64,000 bases of DNA from JAGLON01 sp041394985 (GTDB taxonomy: Bacteria > Zixibacteria > MSB-5A5 > GN15 > JAAZOE01). The DNA lies in NCBI GenBank assembly GCA_041394985.1, contig JAWLBI010000001.1, positions 2,418,001-2,482,000 of the forward strand, given 5' to 3'. The notes under the pieces were generated by a model, which worked only from the letters and a program-made list of their open reading frames with translations, did no database searches and had not been told where the DNA came from. Below are positions 52,201 to 60,918 of this stretch, in pieces (position 1 is the first letter of the stretch; each line of letters opens with the position of its first letter). Position numbers and translations under genes: made by a program.

Positions 52201-54192
52201 ATGATCGGTTTAGATAAAAATCTGTCAATAGAACAACTCAAAGAACGCGCCAATTATATGCGCGGACTTAACTTAGTTTCACTGTGCTGCGCCGGCTCCG
52301 GGCACTCGGGCGGAACGCTGTCCATGATGGACATGCTTGCAGCGCTGTATTTGAAAGTCATGAAGCACGACCCGAAAAACCCCAACTGGGAAGATCGTGA
52401 TCGTGTTATCTGGTCGGCGGGTCACAAGGCGCCGGCTCTGTATGTTTCACTTGCCATGTCCGGCTATTTCCCTCAGGAAGAACTGGCAAAACTGCGTGCA
52501 TTGGGTGCGCCGTTCCAGGGGCATCCGCACCGCAAAGATTTGGCCGGAGTAGAGATTTCTTCGGGGAGTCTCGGTCAGGGGTTCTCGGTTGCGACCGGCG
52601 TTGCTATGGCCGCCAAGCTGGATAAGAAAGATTATAAGGTTTTCGTTATCTCTTCCGACGGCGAGCAGCAGGAAGGCTCTATGTGGGAAGCAGCCATGTG
52701 CGCCGCGAACTTCAAACTCGATAATTTAATCATGCTACTCGACCGCAACCGTCTGCAGATCGACGGCAAGACGGAAGATGTCATGGCCCTGGAACCGCTG
52801 AAAGATAAGTATCGCGCGTTCGGATGGGAAGTTATCGAGATTGACGGTCACAAGATGGAAGAGATCGTTCCTGCTCTCGAAAAGGCCTACAATAACAAAA
52901 CGGGCAAACCGGTGCTGATCTATGCCAATACCATCAAGGGTAAAGGCGTCAGCTTCATGGAAGACGTGGTCGGCTGGCACGGCAAACCGCCGAACAAAGA
53001 AGAGTTGGCGAAGGCTCTGGAAGAACTCGGTTTGACGAAAACGTTCGATACGGCGAAGTATTTCAAGATCGCGGCGGACTATCAGGTGGAAGTCGAGAAG
53101 AAACTCGACGCCAAGATGCCGAAATTCTCCAAGAATTACTGGTGGAACAAGAATGAAGGCATGAAAGTCGAAATGGACCCGACCCGCATGGGAATGGGGC
53201 GTGCGCTGAATGATTATGGCGATGATGAGCGTGTCGTCTGTATCGGCGCAGATATTTCAGGCTCGATTACGATTTCCGAATTTTATGCCAAGCATCCGGA
53301 GCGTAAAAACCGCTGGTTCTCCGTCGGTGTCGCCGAGCAGGGTGGTACCACAGTCGCGGCCGGTCTGGCCAAGGAAGGAAAGATTCCGGTTTTCGGTACA
53401 TACGGTGTATTCTCCTCGGCCAGAAACCTGGATCAGATTCGTGTCTCGGTATGCTATGGTGATTATAATGTTCTCATCGTTGGCGCTCACGGTGGTGTAT
53501 CGGTCGGTCCCGATGGCGCCACGCACCAGGAGTTGGAATCATTGTTCCAGATGTGCGGTCTGCCGAATATGAATGTCGGTGTACCGTGCGACTCGGTCGA
53601 AACCAAGCGGATGATGAAGACGATGTTGTTCGATATCGTCGGTCCGAAATATATCCGGTTCGCTCGCGAAGCCACGCCGATTATCACGAATGAAAACATG
53701 CCGTTCAAGTGGGGTGTTGCCAATGTACATCGTTTCCGCGGTGAAAAAGCGCAGTTTATCGATGCTTTCGACGTGAAACTGGCGACCGATTACAAGAGCG
53801 AAAACGAAGATATCACGCTTGCGGCCTGCGGTCCCGAGACGCCGGAAGCCTGCCGCGCGGCATGGATTCTGAAAAAAGAATATGGCATTGAGGCCCGCGT
53901 GCTCAATTTCCATACGGTGAAGCCGCTCGATAAGGAAGCCTTATACAAGGCGGCCGAGGAAACCGGCGCGATTCTGACATGCGAAGAGCATCAGGTCGGC
54001 GGTTTCGGCAACTGGGTGGCATCGACGATTCTGGGCAATCCGAAATTCGCGAGCAAGAAAGTCTTGTTCGATATGCTCGGTGTCGCGAACCGATTCGGCG
54101 AATCCGGCAAATCGTGGCAGCTGGTGAAGGAATTCGGTCTGTCGGCTGAACATATTGCCGAGCGAGCGAAGAAGTTACTCGACAACAAATAA
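52201..54192 (+). CDS. tkt: Transketolase
   Basis: Transfers two-carbon units in the pentose phosphate pathway using thiamine diphosphate. The 663 residues from ATG 52201 (GGGAGG upstream; TTG 52183 is a false extension) include CCAGSGHSGGTLSMMDMLAA, RDRVIWSAGHKAPALYVSLA, GSLGQGFSVATGVAMAAKLD, the TPP/Mg motif SSDGEQQEGSMWEAAMCAAN with DRNRLQIDG, and the central pyrimidine-binding part NRWFSVGVAEQGGTTVAAGL. The N- and C-halves are fused in one chain, as in true transketolase, with a C-terminal transketolase domain. It lies 63 bases after coaE, possibly with its own promoter. Confidence 0.96.
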   Translation: MIGLDKNLSIEQLKERANYMRGLNLVSLCCAGSGHSGGTLSMMDMLAALYLKVMKHDPKNPNWEDRDRVIWSAGHKAPALYVSLAMSGYFPQEELAKLRALGAPFQGHPHRKDLAGVEISSGSLGQGFSVATGVAMAAKLDKKDYKVFVISSDGEQQEGSMWEAAMCAANFKLDNLIMLLDRNRLQIDGKTEDVMALEPLKDKYRAFGWEVIEIDGHKMEEIVPALEKAYNNKTGKPVLIYANTIKGKGVSFMEDVVGWHGKPPNKEELAKALEELGLTKTFDTAKYFKIAADYQVEVEKKLDAKMPKFSKNYWWNKNEGMKVEMDPTRMGMGRALNDYGDDERVVCIGADISGSITISEFYAKHPERKNRWFSVGVAEQGGTTVAAGLAKEGKIPVFGTYGVFSSARNLDQIRVSVCYGDYNVLIVGAHGGVSVGPDGATHQELESLFQMCGLPNMNVGVPCDSVETKRMMKTMLFDIVGPKYIRFAREATPIITNENMPFKWGVANVHRFRGEKAQFIDAFDVKLATDYKSENEDITLAACGPETPEACRAAWILKKEYGIEARVLNFHTVKPLDKEALYKAAEETGAILTCEEHQVGGFGNWVASTILGNPKFASKKVLFDMLGVANRFGESGKSWQLVKEFGLSAEHIAERAKKLLDNK

Positions 54193-54210
54193 ACGTGCAG
54201 GGTAGTTATT

Positions 54211-55389
54211 ATGATAGAGTTAGCACAAAGAATGTCTCGTCTGGGAACAGAATCGGCATTTGAGATTCTGGCCCGGGCGCAGAAACTGGAAAAAGAGAAA
54301 GGGATCGAGGTCGTCCATCTGCAGATCGGCGAACCCGATTTCGCGACGCCGCAGAATATCATCAACGCCGCGAAGAAGGCCCTCGATGCCGGACATACAC
54401 ATTACAGCGCATCGCCGGGTATCCCGGAGGCGCGCGAGGCGATCGTCAAGAATTATGAAAGGGCGCAGGGCGTCAAGTACGATATCGACAATGTCGTTAT
54501 TACGCCGGGAAGCAAGCTCATCATGTTTGCGCTTATCATGATGCTGGGCGAGCCGGGTGCGGAGATCATTTATCCCGATCCGGGCTATCCGATATACAAA
54601 TCGGTCATCGACTGGTCGGGCGCGACGGCGGTTCCGATTCCGCTTCGCGAGGCCAATGAATTCCGACTCGATGTCAACGAACTGGCGAAGAAGGTCACGT
54701 CAAAAACACGGCTGTTGATTATCAATACGCCGCAGAATCCGACGGGCGGCGTCCTGACTCGGGAAGACGTCGAGAAGATTTACAAGCTGGCCCATGAGAA
54801 GGATTTCTATATCCTGGCCGACGAAGTCTATTCCCGGATTATTTACGGGATGAAGATGGAATCGGTATCGAAATTCGATACGAATAAAGAGCGCGTAATC
54901 GTCCTCGACGGCCTGTCAAAAGTCTATGCGGCCTGCGGCTGGCGCTGCGGCTGGGGAATCATACCCAAGCACCTGGCTCCGCAGATTGCCCGTATTCAGA
55001 CCAATATTACCTCGTGCGCGACTTCGTTCGTACAGATGTCGATTGTCGAAGCCCTGTTGGGTGACCAATCAGGCGCCGAGGCCATGAAGGTCGAATTCGA
55101 AAAACGCCGCGACTTTTTCGTCAAGGGGTTGAACGAAATCGAAGGCTTCTCGTGCTTCAAACCGCACGGCGCGTTCTATGTCTGGCCGAATATCATGAAG
55201 ACCGGCTGGGATTCCAAGGAACTGGCCGAATATCTGCTGGTCGAACTCGGCGTCGCCGGTTTGTCCGGTACCGCCTTTGGTAACGAAGGTAAGGGCTATC
55301 TGCGCTTCTCCTATGCCAATTCGATCGAAAACATCGACAAGGCGCTGAAGCGGATGAAAGAAGCTATGCCGAAGTTGATTAAGAAGTAA
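54211..55389 (+). CDS. PLP-dependent aminotransferase, class I (aspartate-type)
   Basis: The 392 residues show the fold-type I core: HLQIGEPDFATPQNIINAAK, THYSASPGIPEAREAIVKNY, PGSKLIMFALIMMLGEPGAE, NTPQNPTGGVLTREDVEKIY, ILADEVYSRIIYGM, the PLP Lys in LDGLSKVYAACGWRCGW, and FGNEGKGYLRFSYANS with the carboxylate-binding Arg. It most resembles the Ib aspartate/aromatic aminotransferases of FCB bacteria. Followed by a clear terminator that ends the ftsK operon. The substrate cannot be fixed; aspartate, tyrosine or phenylalanine are all possible. Confidence 0.92.
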   Translation: MIELAQRMSRLGTESAFEILARAQKLEKEKGIEVVHLQIGEPDFATPQNIINAAKKALDAGHTHYSASPGIPEAREAIVKNYERAQGVKYDIDNVVITPGSKLIMFALIMMLGEPGAEIIYPDPGYPIYKSVIDWSGATAVPIPLREANEFRLDVNELAKKVTSKTRLLIINTPQNPTGGVLTREDVEKIYKLAHEKDFYILADEVYSRIIYGMKMESVSKFDTNKERVIVLDGLSKVYAACGWRCGWGIIPKHLAPQIARIQTNITSCATSFVQMSIVEALLGDQSGAEAMKVEFEKRRDFFVKGLNEIEGFSCFKPHGAFYVWPNIMKTGWDSKELAEYLLVELGVAGLSGTAFGNEGKGYLRFSYANSIENIDKALKRMKEAMPKLIKK

Positions 55390-55410
55390 GATTTCCTGAA
55401 TAGAGAGTCA

Positions 55411-55443
55411 AAAAGGGATGCCGAAATCGGTATCCCTTTTTTA
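55411..55443 (+). terminator. Terminator ending the ftsK-to-aminotransferase operon
   Basis: AAAGGGATGCCG / CGGTATCCCTTT stem (one mismatch, 55412-55438) with loop AAAT and a T run. Confidence 0.9.
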
Positions 55444-55478
55444 TTGCATTTCGCATTGTATATGCATACTCATATATT

Positions 55479-56255
55479 ATGAAGTACGGCATTGTTATCG
55501 TCCCGGTCGTCGATTTGCGTAAGCGTGGCTGGTTTTCATCGGAGCGCGCGTCGCAGGCATTGTTCGGGACGCCTGTCCAGATTCACAGTTCCAGATTGAA
55601 TTATATTCGCATAACGCTGCCGGAGGGATATTCCGGCTGGGTGAATCAGCGGCATATCGTTCAGGTTTCCCATGCCAAATGGAATAATTATATAGATCTG
55701 CCCAAGGAGCGGGTGCGCAAGTCGATCCTTAAGATTCGATTCGGGAACAAGCCGGTAGAGCCGCATCGGCTGTTTTTCGGAACCGAGGTCGCGGTATCGC
55801 ACAAGAAAAACGGGGCGGTATTTTATCATCCACAGGGATTGTACTTGCCGATTCAGGACCATGCGCTCATTCCGAGAACGATGGAGCCGACTGCTGCGGC
55901 AATTGTAAAGACGGCGACTCGGTTCGTCGGCGTGCCGTATCTGTGGGGAGGCATAACGCCGTGCGGATTCGATTGCAGCGGATTGGTGCAGGCCGTGTAT
56001 CGGATGCATGGAATCGAGCTGCCTCGGGACAGTAAGCAGCAGGCAAAAGTCGGTGAAAAAATCGAGCGTGATAAACTCGAAAAAGGCGATCTACTGTTTT
56101 TCAAGGGCCATGTCGCAATCTGCGGCGATGAAGGAACCATCGTGCATGCGACGAGCTCACGGGGGATGACGGTCATTGAATCGCTGGATAAGAATCATCC
56201 GAATTATCGGAAAGATCTGGATACCGGGTTTTTATTCGGGCGGCGGGTATTGTAA
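55479..56255 (+). CDS. NlpC/P60 endopeptidase with bacterial SH3 domains (YkfC-like)
   Basis: Cysteine peptidase that cuts D-gamma-glutamyl bonds of peptidoglycan peptides. The 258 residues start with two SH3b-like units (SQALFGTPVQIHSSRLNYIR; GYSGWVNQRHIVQV), then the NlpC core: VGVPYLWGGITPCGFDCSGL with catalytic Cys166, DSKQQAKVGEKIERDKLEKG, and DLLFFKGHVAICGD with His211. There is no signal peptide, as in cytoplasmic YkfC-type enzymes. No Shine-Dalgarno is visible before the ATG (CATATATT), so the mRNA may be near-leaderless. The stop overlaps the epimerase start (TAATG). Confidence 0.9.
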   Translation: MKYGIVIVPVVDLRKRGWFSSERASQALFGTPVQIHSSRLNYIRITLPEGYSGWVNQRHIVQVSHAKWNNYIDLPKERVRKSILKIRFGNKPVEPHRLFFGTEVAVSHKKNGAVFYHPQGLYLPIQDHALIPRTMEPTAAAIVKTATRFVGVPYLWGGITPCGFDCSGLVQAVYRMHGIELPRDSKQQAKVGEKIERDKLEKGDLLFFKGHVAICGDEGTIVHATSSRGMTVIESLDKNHPNYRKDLDTGFLFGRRVL

Positions 56256-57253
56256 TGCAGTGTGAGGTTCGGCCGATAGAATTGCAGCTTCTGCGCAAAT
56301 TTTCAGTAGCGGGCGGGAGTACGTTTGTAAAGCGCAATTGTCTGTTTATCATTGATAATTTGGGAATCGGCGAGGCTGCCGGATCGGTGAAATACGGCGC
56401 GCAGGCCGAGCAGATAGAACTGGAACTGGCCTATGCCGCCGATGTGATAAATCGATTACAGTGTGATGTCGAGGAGTGGGTGCGGGATAATATCAGTAAT
56501 ATGTGTTCGCCCGCGGCCTGTGCCATTTCGACGGCATACAGCGATTATCTCTGTAAGCAGAATAATCAGTCCTTATATGAGTTTTACGAATTGGAAAAAC
56601 CCGAGCCGAAACCGACATCGGTGACGGTATCGCTCGGTGACGAAAAGGCGATTCAGCGGTTTATCGAATACGGAAATCGAATCCTGAAAATCAAGATGGA
56701 TGCCGATGAGGAGCGGGGACAGGCGATTATCGATACGATTAATAATTCGGAAAATGTGCTGTATCGAATCGATGCCAATGAGAGCTGGACACCGAAATTC
56801 GCGCGGCAGTTTATATCGAAAGTCGATGCGGCGAAAGTCGAGATGATCGAGCAGCCGTTCAGTTCGGCCGATGCGGCCTCGTGGAAGAAATTCGGTAAAA
56901 AAACCGACATCCCATTGTTTATGGATGAATCGCTGGATAATCCGGTCGATATCGATGATGTCGCCGATTTTATCGACGGCGTCAATGTGAAGATTCAAAA
57001 GTCGGGGCGGCTGGAAAAATCGATTATGATGATGCGGCGGGCCAAGGATTGCGGCCTGAAAACGATGCTCGGTTGCATGATAGAGTCATCGGTCGGCATC
57101 GCGACTGCGTATCATTTATCGTCGCTGGCCGATTTTGTCGATCTGGATGGTCGGTTATTGATTCACGAGGATGGATTCAGCGGCTTGACTTACGAAGGCG
57201 GTGCGCCGTCGACGCAGGATAATTACGGACACGGAGTCGTTTTTGCGAAATAG
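56255..57253 (+). CDS. Enolase-superfamily dipeptide epimerase (YkfB/YcjG-like)
   Basis: Likely epimerises L-Ala-D-Glu, a product of muropeptide breakdown. The 332 residues carry the muconate-lactonising group markers: KxK pair Lys145/Lys147 (ILKIKMD), metal ligands Asp173 (RIDANESW), Glu199 (IEQPF) and Asp224 (MDES), a second Lys246 (NVKIQK), and GCMIESSVGIATAYHL. Position after an NlpC/P60 peptidase and before an amidase supports the peptidoglycan-recycling role. The specific dipeptide is an inference. Its end overlaps the amidase by 11 bases. Confidence 0.88.
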   Translation: MQCEVRPIELQLLRKFSVAGGSTFVKRNCLFIIDNLGIGEAAGSVKYGAQAEQIELELAYAADVINRLQCDVEEWVRDNISNMCSPAACAISTAYSDYLCKQNNQSLYEFYELEKPEPKPTSVTVSLGDEKAIQRFIEYGNRILKIKMDADEERGQAIIDTINNSENVLYRIDANESWTPKFARQFISKVDAAKVEMIEQPFSSADAASWKKFGKKTDIPLFMDESLDNPVDIDDVADFIDGVNVKIQKSGRLEKSIMMMRRAKDCGLKTMLGCMIESSVGIATAYHLSSLADFVDLDGRLLIHEDGFSGLTYEGGAPSTQDNYGHGVVFAK

Positions 57254-59141
57254 AGTTCTGCTTTTTATTCTTCTAATAATCTTGAGCGGTTTGGCTCGCG
57301 CCGGCGAGTTGAATCTGAAAATTATCTATCCCAAACCGGATGTGTTTGTCCGCGCGGTCGACAGCATGTTTATATTCGGTTCGGTCAATCCCGGTTCCGA
57401 GGTAACTGTCAATGGATTTCCTGTCGCTGTGCACGATGGCGGGGGATGGCTGGCGTTTGTAGCGGTTTCTCCGGGGCCGTTTATGTTCAATGTTATTGCG
57501 GAGAAAGATGGCGTCCGAGACGAACAGACGGTGAGTGTATCGCTCCCCGCCTTACCATCGTATGACTATTCAAAGTTGGCAATAGAGCCGAATTCTGTTT
57601 TTCCTGACAGGACTCTGGCTGCCCGACCGGGCGATGTGCTGGACTTGACATGCAGCGGATTACCATATTGCGAAGTCATTTGTGTCGTGCAGCCGATGGG
57701 GGATACGATTGCACTGCAGGAACAGCCGCCTCGGTATTATTATGGCGGAACGAGTGTCTTTGCCGGCGATGCGGCACGTCCGAGGAGATATCCCGATTCG
57801 ATGCTGATTCGCGGGCGCTATGCGGGGACATATAAGATTCCGGAGACGGATGCGGATTCCATCGGTTTTACCTATTTAATCTATCCTCCGACGCCTCGAC
57901 AGATAACGATGATTTCGCACGAGGATATTTTTTCAACGACTCCGGCCCTGTTGACAAGATTGCGCGGGCATGTCGAGTGCGAGGCGCAGCGGTGGCTGAG
58001 TATTCTCCATGAAAATCATTTGCCGACAGTTGAATTGAAGGACAGTTTGACGATTGTGCGGAGCGGACCCGGAAAAGGATATCTGCTCGTGCATCAACCG
58101 AAGGGTATTCGGGCGAAATTAATCGGTACCGATGGGCGCTGGCTGAAAATTAAATTGTCGGAGTATCAGTATGGTTGGATTATCGATACTTCGGCTGTCG
58201 TCCTGCCTGCCACCGAGCCCGTGCCGCATTCGTACATAAGCAAGGTTCAGACTATTAATTATGCGGATAGGGTATCGGTTGTGTTCAGTACATCGGGGAT
58301 GCATCCGTTTCGGGTGCAGGAGAATCTGGCGGATAAAACAATTACCGTGTTTCTCTATGGCGCCGACGGGGATACCGACTGGATTCGTTATGACAACAGC
58401 GATAAATTAATCGACCATGCGGTGTGGTATCAGCCGGAGCCGGGCATCTATGCGCTGGAGATTCACCTGACCGAGGATAAAATCTGGGGCTATGACGGGT
58501 ATTATATCGGGAGTGAATTCCATTTCGATATAAAGAAGTTTCCGCATACCATGTGGGATGTATCGCAATTCCGATTTATTATCGACCCGGGACATGAGCC
58601 TGATGCCGGAGCGGTCGGACCGACCGGACTGGCGGAAAAAATCGCCAATCTAATGATTGCCGAGCGATTGAAAACGGCGCTTGAAATTGAGGGCGCTGAT
58701 GTTGTCATGACTCGCGAAGGTAATAGCGGTCTGGGATTATATGACCGACCGAAATTAGCGGTATCTCAAAAGGCTGACATCTTTATATCAATACATAATA
58801 ATGCTCTACCGGATGGGACGAATCCGTTCGAGAACAACGGCACGGCGACCTTTTATTATCATCCGCACAGTGCGCCTCTGGCGATGGCCGTTCATGATTG
58901 CATGAAGGATGCGCTGCCGCTGAAGGATTTCGGTTATTATTACGGCAATCTGGCGGTTATTCGGCCGACACAGTATCCGGCGATTCTGGTCGAGTGCGCC
59001 TTTATGATGATTCCCGAGCATGAAGCGAAACTGAAGACAAAGGGATTCCAGAAGAAAATTGCGAATGCCATCGTGAGGGGTATCAAGGCATATATCGGCG
59101 GCCCGAAGATGGACGGCTGGGACGAGCATTTGAAGAGATAG
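57243..59141 (+). CDS. N-acetylmuramoyl-L-alanine amidase (Amidase_3), multi-domain
   Basis: Cleaves the bond between N-acetylmuramic acid and the stem peptide. I choose TTG 57243, with GGAG at 6-base spacing, because it gives a signal peptide (VLLFILLIILSGLARA); GTG 57201 adds 14 residues that would spoil it. The 632 residues have an N-terminal beta region, an SH3-like stretch (about 275-325), a beta AMIN-like region, and the catalytic domain from about 450: IIDPGHEPDAGAVGPTG, AEKIANLMIAERLK, IFISIHNNALPDG and ILVECAFMMIPEHE, with zinc His/Glu/His and the catalytic Glu. Confidence 0.92.
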   Translation: MRNRVLLFILLIILSGLARAGELNLKIIYPKPDVFVRAVDSMFIFGSVNPGSEVTVNGFPVAVHDGGGWLAFVAVSPGPFMFNVIAEKDGVRDEQTVSVSLPALPSYDYSKLAIEPNSVFPDRTLAARPGDVLDLTCSGLPYCEVICVVQPMGDTIALQEQPPRYYYGGTSVFAGDAARPRRYPDSMLIRGRYAGTYKIPETDADSIGFTYLIYPPTPRQITMISHEDIFSTTPALLTRLRGHVECEAQRWLSILHENHLPTVELKDSLTIVRSGPGKGYLLVHQPKGIRAKLIGTDGRWLKIKLSEYQYGWIIDTSAVVLPATEPVPHSYISKVQTINYADRVSVVFSTSGMHPFRVQENLADKTITVFLYGADGDTDWIRYDNSDKLIDHAVWYQPEPGIYALEIHLTEDKIWGYDGYYIGSEFHFDIKKFPHTMWDVSQFRFIIDPGHEPDAGAVGPTGLAEKIANLMIAERLKTALEIEGADVVMTREGNSGLGLYDRPKLAVSQKADIFISIHNNALPDGTNPFENNGTATFYYHPHSAPLAMAVHDCMKDALPLKDFGYYYGNLAVIRPTQYPAILVECAFMMIPEHEAKLKTKGFQKKIANAIVRGIKAYIGGPKMDGWDEHLKR

Positions 59142-59212
59142 AAACGCGGCAGATGTGGACACCTGCCGCGCATTGATTTCGATTTTTTATTCCGGTAATA
59201 ACCGCTGTTTAT

Positions 59213-60430
59213 TTATAAATCGTATTCACAGTCAGACGGGGCGCATTGGATCGCCGGCCATCCTTGTTCAAAAATAGGCCGAATTATCCCAATGACATCG
59301 CCGATATTTATTGCACAATCACCATTGGTGTCCGCCGCATATGGGCATGGCGGGGGAGGCCCACCCTTGAATATATAAGTAATGAGGTATACGGCATCAC
59401 CGATATTCAAGCCGCCGTCATTGTTGGCGTCACCTGCGACGACACAGCAGTTGTACGGGCCGGCGATTCCATGATCTTGTATAAAGTAAAAGCTCTCATC
59501 GCTTTGGCTCATCAAATCGCTTATCCCACTCTTTGATATTCCAAGCGTATAGACGAATTGTATCGTGTCGCCTACAACCATAGCATAGCCTCCCATTGTC
59601 ATCACAGTAGACAAATCAACGTATTGAGAATCCGGATTTGTGGGGTTATAGACGGAATATCCTTCTTCATTTGCTATGAGCGAATAGAAATCTCCATGAG
59701 AGAAGGGAAGAAATTGTGAATTGGCAAATGTAAAGGCATTTTGGGGAGTATCTGCATAGGCCCATATGGCGCCATAGCGATCATCCGATTCCTGAGGACA
59801 GAGCGCCTCGGTGGAGTCATCCTGATTGAATTCCGCGCCGGACTGATACATTAAATTATCAGAGATATAAAAGCCTGAGGAATTTCGGGTTCCCGAATCG
59901 GATGGAATATTCCAGTCAAGGAGAGTCGCGAAATAGGCTTTCGGAATTACAGGCAGTTTAGCGAAGAAGCTTGTCCGAACGACAATGAAATCGGCATACC
60001 AGGAATCTTTCGAGGCAAAGTATTCCTGAGTCAGCCCAAAGGCTCCATTCGCGGTTTCGAATGAAGTTTTTGCATAGGAATATGCAGGATCCGAGTCATC
60101 GAATCCGATCGGGGCCGTCGAAACAAAGCCGTTCACCTCGGGAGTCGCATTATCATACATATGGAACAAGAGCGTGTCCGTGCCATTGATGTACCCTATC
60201 ATCGGGGTGCCTTTGTACAGGTAAATATCCGAATTCGTGTTGACGTTGAAGGTGTCGCAGTCTTCGATAAAATCGAAGGCGACATTTTCATTGCCGTCGA
60301 CGAGGCGGCCGTCGTTATAGATGCGCAGGACATGATTAGGTGTCGACAGGTCAATATAGTCCTGAGCAAATAAGGCGGTTGAAAATACCAGGATGAGGAT
60401 TGCTGTAGTTACGAAGAATGATTTATGCAT
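59213..60430 (-). CDS. Secreted protein with C-terminal dockerin type I repeats
   Basis: There are 405 residues from ATG 60430 (GGGAGGAA upstream; the ORF continues upstream to 60520 but without a ribosome site or signal). A signal peptide ends near TALFAQ. The body is a beta-rich, Asp/Ser/Tyr-rich domain with no enzyme motif I recognise. The C-terminus has two Ca-binding dockerin repeats: GDANNDGGLNIGDAVYLITY and DTNGDCAINIGDVIGIIRPI, separated by KGGPPPPCPYA. Such repeats end many exported proteins of FCB candidate phyla, where their partners are largely unknown; no cohesin is in this window. Four Cys lie in the dockerin part. Confidence 0.85.
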   Translation of the reverse strand: MHKSFFVTTAILILVFSTALFAQDYIDLSTPNHVLRIYNDGRLVDGNENVAFDFIEDCDTFNVNTNSDIYLYKGTPMIGYINGTDTLLFHMYDNATPEVNGFVSTAPIGFDDSDPAYSYAKTSFETANGAFGLTQEYFASKDSWYADFIVVRTSFFAKLPVIPKAYFATLLDWNIPSDSGTRNSSGFYISDNLMYQSGAEFNQDDSTEALCPQESDDRYGAIWAYADTPQNAFTFANSQFLPFSHGDFYSLIANEEGYSVYNPTNPDSQYVDLSTVMTMGGYAMVVGDTIQFVYTLGISKSGISDLMSQSDESFYFIQDHGIAGPYNCCVVAGDANNDGGLNIGDAVYLITYIFKGGPPPPCPYAADTNGDCAINIGDVIGIIRPIFEQGWPAIQCAPSDCEYDL

Positions 60431-60674
60431 TGCTTCCTCCCAGCGCAATTTGGTTTGCGCAGCAAATGTGAGTCGGCTTTGGCACAATGGGAGGGGAGAG
60501 AACCCTGCTATAATTAACATAAAGACGTTTCATTATGCAAGTTTATAAAAGAGAATATTGAGAAAAAGGGACAAGAGCAGATTCATCTCTCGGATAGACG
60601 TGGCAATACATTGGATTTGAGGATTATAAACCAAAAGGGCGATTCTTGAATCGCCCCTATAAAAAACAATTTCA

Positions 60675-60749
60675 TGGTACCCCCGTCAGGGATCGAACCT
60701 GAACTTACAGCTCCGGAGGCTGTCGCGCTATCCATTACGCTACGGGGGC
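60675..60749 (-). tRNA. tRNA-Arg (anticodon CCG)
   Basis: Cloverleaf on the - strand: acceptor GCCCCCG/CGGGGGT (with a G-U first pair), D arm with TGG-containing loop, anticodon stem ACAGC/GCTGT around loop CTCCGGA (anticodon CCG, reads CGG), T arm TCAGG-TTCGATC-CCTGA, discriminator A, and encoded CCA at 60677-60675. It is 75 bases long with no intron. Confidence 0.95.
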
Positions 60750-60774
60750 ACATCGAATACTGTTCAGGAACGAT

Positions 60775-60803
60775 ATAGTAACCAGATTCAAACCGTTTGT
60801 CAA
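60775..60803 (-). promoter_or_regulatory. Promoter of tRNA-Arg
   Basis: On the - strand: perfect TTGACA (60803-60798), 17-base spacer, TACTAT (60780-60775). Mature tRNA starts about 25 bases after the -10 box. Confidence 0.75.
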
Positions 60804-60845
60804 CAGAATTGAAATATCCTGCCTTTTGCCGATATATGAAAAACA

Positions 60846-60873
60846 TTGACAAACGGTCAATTACGGTTATTTT
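60846..60873 (+). promoter_or_regulatory. Promoter of proS
   Basis: TTGACA (60846-60851), 16-base spacer, TATTTT (60868-60873). The first 12 bases (TTGACAAACGGT) are identical to the start of the divergent tRNA promoter. Confidence 0.55.
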
Positions 60874-60918
60874 CTGAACTTACCAGAGTAATCGGTTACT
60901 TATAAAGTGAGGCAGTAT

